From the NCBI GenBank assembly GCA_014239005.1, contig JABAAA010000017.1, forward strand, positions 1 through 7,904: DNA of 7,904 bases, given 5' to 3'. The stretch comes from Alphaproteobacteria bacterium (GTDB lineage: Bacteria; Pseudomonadota; Alphaproteobacteria; JABAAW01). Each line of letters starts with the position of its first letter. The stretch's first letter is position 1. The notes under the pieces are model-generated. The model made no database searches. It had not been told where the DNA came from and saw nothing but the letters and a program-made list of their open reading frames with translations. Below are positions 5,276 through 7,904 of this stretch, one piece after another. Both the position numbers and the translations under genes were made by a program.

Positions 5276-5977
5276 ATGAGCTACAACAGAGAGAACAAAG
5301 GCAAGAGGGAGGAGGACGATCTGATCGAAAAGCTCGTTTCGATCAATCGCGTCGCCAAGGTGGTTAAGGGGGGACGCAGGTTCGGCTTCGCCGCGCTGGT
5401 CGTCGTCGGCGACGGACAGGGGCGCGTCGGCATCGGTTCGAACAAGGCGCGCGAGGTACCCGAGGCGATTCGCAAGGCTTCGGCGCACGCACGCAAGGTG
5501 CTGTTGCGCATTCCTCTGCGCGAGGGACGCACGTTACATCACGATATCTTGGGAAAGTTCGGCAGGGGCATCGTGCTGATGCGTAGCGCCCCCCCAGGCA
5601 CAGGGATCATTGCAGGAGGACCTGTGCGTGCTGTCTTCGAGGCGTTAGGCGTCTCGGATGTCGTCGCCAAGTCGATCGGATCGTCGAACCCGCACAATAT
5701 GGTGAAAGCAGCGCTCGACGGCTTGAAACGTTCCTCCTCGCCCAGACGCATCGCGCAACGGCGCGGCAAGAAGGTCTCGGAAATCGTGCGCGATCGAAAT
5801 CTCGTGCAAAGCAAGACGGCAGAGGCGGAAGAAACGGACGAAGATTCCGCTCAAGAGACACAGCAAGAGATGGCGAAGGACATGAAACCCAAACATCAAC
5901 CCCGCAAAAATAACGAGCGCAAGAACAACGAGCGCAAGAACAACGAGCGCAAGGATGACAGCAGGGTCAAGCGATGA
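5276..5977 (+). CDS. rpsE: 30S ribosomal protein S5 with repeat-containing C-terminal tail
   Basis: S5 lies on the back of the 30S subunit with S4, near the mRNA entry, and affects decoding accuracy. The core is complete. The N-terminal double-stranded-RNA-binding-like domain covers about 15–80 ([37 protein letters not shown] at 44–60). The C-terminal domain has [20 protein letters not shown] at 96–115, [20 protein letters not shown] at 118–137 and [13 protein letters not shown] at 138–150. The protein is 233 residues against 167 in E. coli. From about 178 on it is a charged tail: first Glu/Asp-rich (180–203), then three KNNER units at 211–225 and a basic end. ATG 5276 is chosen over an upstream frame extension because GGAGACGAG precedes it and MSYNRENK leads into the core. 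Its stop overlaps the rpmD start. Confidence 0.97.
   Translation: MSYNRENKGKREEDDLIEKLVSINRVAKVVKGGRRFGFAALVVVGDGQGRVGIGSNKAREVPEAIRKASAHARKVLLRIPLREGRTLHHDILGKFGRGIVLMRSAPPGTGIIAGGPVRAVFEALGVSDVVAKSIGSSNPHNMVKAALDGLKRSSSPRRIAQRRGKKVSEIVRDRNLVQSKTAEAEETDEDSAQETQQEMAKDMKPKHQPRKNNERKNNERKNNERKDDSRVKR
5906..5950. repeat. Three 15-base tandem units in the rpsE 3' end
   Basis: Units at 5906–5920, 5921–5935 and 5936–5950 each encode KNNER. The last two are identical and the first differs at two third codon positions, so the array looks like recent in-frame duplication. Confidence 0.9.
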
Positions 5978-6276
5978 AGCACGAGAACAATCGAAGCGGG
6001 AAAAAACCGTCGGGTACGGGCAAGGTGTCGAAAAAGGCGTCGGAAAAGGTGTCGAAAAAGGCGTCGAAAAAGATGTCGCCAGGTAGTGCCTCCGACGTGT
6101 TGCGAGTTAAACGCGTTCGCAGTGCGATTCGTCGCCCAGCACGTCAGAAAGCGACCTTGCACGCGCTCGGACTAGGACGAATGAATCGCGTGCGCGAGCT
6201 ACCCGACACCCCTTCGGTGCGTGGTATGATCGCCAAAGTTGCGCATTTGGTATCGATGGAAGAAACGGAGGCATAG
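5974..6276 (+). CDS. rpmD: 50S ribosomal protein L30 with repeat-encoded N-terminal extension
   Basis: L30 is a small 50S protein bound to 23S rRNA, present in many but not all bacteria. The L30 core occupies about residues 43–95: [20 protein letters not shown], then [20 protein letters not shown], then MIAKVAHLV. The IRRP and DTPSVRGMI pieces are typical of alphaproteobacteria. The whole protein is 100 residues against 59 in E. coli. The excess is an N-terminal Lys/Ser-rich head of about 40 residues, of which 17–36 are five four-residue units of the K-x-S-x type. ATG 5974 overlaps the rpsE stop (ATGA), which argues for coupled starting there. An internal ATG at 6073 (M34, within the last repeat unit) would give a nearly standard-sized protein. 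No Shine-Dalgarno sequence is convincing at either, so the head is probable but not proven. Confidence 0.94.
   Translation: MKHENNRSGKKPSGTGKVSKKASEKVSKKASKKMSPGSASDVLRVKRVRSAIRRPARQKATLHALGLGRMNRVRELPDTPSVRGMIAKVAHLVSMEETEA
6022..6081. repeat. Five 12-base tandem units at the rpmD 5' end
   Basis: Units begin at 6022, 6034, 6046, 6058 and 6070. The first four fit AAGGYGTCGRAA; the fifth is AAGATGTCGCCA. They encode [16 protein letters not shown] and KMSP. Units one and three are identical, suggesting a 24-base duplication followed by small changes. Confidence 0.9.
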
Positions 6277-6282
6277 GCGTTC

Positions 6283-6900
6283 GTGAAGCTGAACGACCTT
6301 TCGGACAACAAAGGTGCGCGCCACGCTCGCAAACGTCGCGGTCGCGGCATTGGCTCGGGCTTGGGAAAAACAGGCGGGCGTGGTCACAAAGGACAGAAGT
6401 CGCGCTCGGGGGTTGCGCTCAAGGGTTTCGAGGGCGGGCAGATGCCGCTCTACCGCCGCGTGCCGAAACGAGGCTTCAACAACCCTTTCAGCAAAACTTG
6501 GGCTATCGTGAACCTCGGTCGATTGCAACGTGCGCTCGACGACAAGAAGCTAGCCGACGCGGCGACGATCACGCCCTCCCTGTTGCAAGCCGCGGGATTG
6601 GTGCGCCGTGCCTTGCCTGTGCGCTTGCTCGGCAAGGGCACTCTTTCTTCCAAGGTGATCGTGGAGGTGGCAGCCGTCTCCGCCGCGGCGCGCGCCGGCG
6701 TAGAGGCGCAGGGCGGCGAGGTGCGTTTGAAACCCTTCGATCACAAAAAGCCCGCTCAACAACGACCCTCTGAACATGGCGAGACGCATCCACGCAAGAC
6801 GAAACGTGCGGAAAACAAGCTGCGTCAACAGAGCAGGCGAGACAAGAAATCTTCCCGACCTTCTTCTAGAACGATCTCCGACAAGGGCTCTGCCTCGTAG
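6283..6900 (+). CDS. rplO: 50S ribosomal protein L15 with basic C-terminal extension
   Basis: L15 is a 50S protein that reaches deep into 23S rRNA and helps late assembly. It begins [20 protein letters not shown], then has [20 protein letters not shown] at 23–42, [20 protein letters not shown] at 47–66 and the C-terminal signature region LLGKGTL to EAQGGEV (115–147). The start codon is GTG at 6283, fixed by the conserved first residues. The protein is 205 residues against 144 in E. coli. From about 152 on it is a Lys/Arg/Ser/Gln-rich tail with no domain I recognise and low predicted order. There is no Shine-Dalgarno sequence of strength, and it lies 6 bases after rpmD. The stop TAG touches the secY start codon directly. 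Confidence 0.97.
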   Translation: MKLNDLSDNKGARHARKRRGRGIGSGLGKTGGRGHKGQKSRSGVALKGFEGGQMPLYRRVPKRGFNNPFSKTWAIVNLGRLQRALDDKKLADAATITPSLLQAAGLVRRALPVRLLGKGTLSSKVIVEVAAVSAAARAGVEAQGGEVRLKPFDHKKPAQQRPSEHGETHPRKTKRAENKLRQQSRRDKKSSRPSSRTISDKGSAS

Positions 6901-7904
6901 ATGACGAGCGCTGTCGACCAGCGACGTTTTGCCGAACGCGCCTTTGCCAGCTTCGGACAGGCGACGGATCTGAAAAAGCGTCTTTGGTTTACGCTGGGTG
7001 CGTTGATCGTCTATCGCATTGGCACCTATATTCCTCTGCCTGGGATCGACCCCATCGCGTTGAAGGAGCTTTTTGATCAACAGCAGGGCGGCATTTTGGG
7101 AATGTTCAACATGTTTTCGGGTGGCGCGCTCAGCCGCATGACGGTTTTTGCCTTGAACATTCTGCCGTACATTTCTTCTTCGATCATCATGCAGCTGCTG
7201 GCGGCGTCCGTTCCTTCGTTGGAACAGCTGAAGAAGGAAGGAGAAGCGGGACGGCGCAAGATCACGCAATACACGCGCTACGGCACGGTGCTGTTGGCAG
7301 CCTTGCAAGGTTACGGCATCGCCGTCGGTTTGGAGAACAGCGGTGGCGTTGTCTTGGAGGCGGGTGTCTTTTTCCGTGTCTCGACGGTGGTGAGCATCGT
7401 CGGAGGGACGATGTTTCTCATGTGGTTGGGCGAGCAGATCACGCAACGAGGCGTCGGCAACGGCATCTCGCTGATCATCTTCTCGGGCATCGTTGCCAAC
7501 CTACCGATCGCTCTTGCAGGCACGTTGGAGCTGGGACGCACGGGCGCCTTGTCGACGGCGTTTCTGTTGCTGTTGGGGGTGATGATCGTGGGCGTGATCG
7601 TGGTGATCGTTTTTGTCGAGCGTGCGCAGCGGCGGCTTGTCGTGCATTATCCGAAGCGCCAACGTGGTGCGCGCATGACGGGCGGCGAGTCGACGCATCT
7701 GCCGTTGAAGCTGAACACTTCCGGCGTGATTCCGCCTATCTTTGCCAGCTCGATTCTGCTGATGCCCCTGACCTTTGCCAACCTAAACTTAGGCGACGAT
7801 CAGGGCGGCACCTTGTCGTTGCTGGCGGCTTGGCTGGGACGCGGGCAACCGATGTTCTTGTTTCTCTACAGCGCGTTGATTCTGTTTTTTGCCTTTTTCT
7901 ACAC
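6901..7904 (+). CDS. secY: Protein translocase subunit SecY (3' end cut by window)
   Basis: SecY is the channel of the SecYEG translocon in the inner membrane, passing unfolded proteins outward or sideways into the membrane. The first 334 residues are present (E. coli 443) without an internal stop. The first membrane helix follows LKKRLW at about 28–46. The plug and second helix region has GILGMFNMFSGGALSRMTVF at 64–83 and ILPYISSSIIMQLL at 87–100. The loop LKKEGEAGRRKITQYTRYG (110–128), the region GEQITQRGVGNGISLIIFSG (177–196) and LNTSGVIPPIFASSILLMP (271–289) are all characteristic. Later helices lie around 219–240 and 318–334. The ATG follows the rplO TAG with no gap and no clear Shine-Dalgarno sequence, so translation is probably coupled to L15. 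The end of the gene, including the last helices and cytoplasmic tail, lies beyond the window. Confidence 0.98.
   Translation, partial: MTSAVDQRRFAERAFASFGQATDLKKRLWFTLGALIVYRIGTYIPLPGIDPIALKELFDQQQGGILGMFNMFSGGALSRMTVFALNILPYISSSIIMQLLAASVPSLEQLKKEGEAGRRKITQYTRYGTVLLAALQGYGIAVGLENSGGVVLEAGVFFRVSTVVSIVGGTMFLMWLGEQITQRGVGNGISLIIFSGIVANLPIALAGTLELGRTGALSTAFLLLLGVMIVGVIVVIVFVERAQRRLVVHYPKRQRGARMTGGESTHLPLKLNTSGVIPPIFASSILLMPLTFANLNLGDDQGGTLSLLAAWLGRGQPMFLFLYSALILFFAFFY

Noticed and set aside
6550..7446. Reverse-strand open frame of 298 codons over rplO and secY.
   Set aside because: It is antisense to the conserved L15 and SecY coding regions, and its Arg/His/Gln/Asp-rich translation is typical of a shadow frame.

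Overview
The window is a stretch of a bacterial ribosomal-protein super-operon (the S10–spc region). All genes lie on the + strand and are packed almost without gaps. In order they are rplV (5' end open at the window edge), rpsC, rplP, rpmC, rpsQ, rplN, rplX, rplE, rpsN, rpsH, rplF, rplR, rpsE, rpmD, rplO and secY (3' end cut by the window edge). This is the classical order with no gene missing or inserted. The DNA looks GC-rich by eye (not computed). The proteins resemble alphaproteobacterial versions: S8 begins MSMSDPLGD, L14 ends in [11 protein letters not shown]24 is long with a DPKDGKP segment, L30 has IRRP and DTPSVRGMI, and SecY begins its core with LKKRLWFTLGALIVYR. I infer an alphaproteobacterium and cannot name the order. 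Several sequence and length differences suggest a lineage apart from the common model genera.

Layout. Bases 1–2498 carry the end of the S10 operon (L22, S3, L16, L29, S17) running directly into L14. Bases 2519–3459 carry L24 and L5. A 104-base gap (3460–3563) is the only sizeable non-coding stretch. It holds a short 12-base repeat series, an AT-rich tract and a plausible extended -10 promoter ahead of rpsN. Bases 3564–6900 carry S14, S8, L6, L18, S5, L30 and L15. From 6901 the SecY translocon gene begins on the base after the L15 stop. Four-base ATGA start/stop overlaps join rpsQ/rplN, rplF/rplR and rpsE/rpmD, so translational coupling is likely throughout.

Function. Apart from SecY, every product is a structural part of the 30S subunit (S3, S17, S14, S8, S5) or the 50S subunit (L22, L16, L29, L14, L24, L5, L6, L18, L30, L15). 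SecY is the membrane channel to which ribosomes deliver secreted and membrane proteins.

What is unusual. Low-complexity additions encoded by short in-frame tandem repeats occur in several of these proteins: a PSA-rich L5 N-terminus, a DNNK insert inside L18, a triple KNNER tail on S5 and a KxSK-type head on L30. A Lys/Ser-rich N-terminus on L22 and a basic tail of about 50 residues on L15 add to the pattern. The repeat type that forms the L30 head also appears, out of frame, directly after the L5 stop codon. I see no mobile element, CRISPR array, RNA gene or unknown system, and no undescribed system beyond this repeat-driven lengthening of ribosomal proteins.
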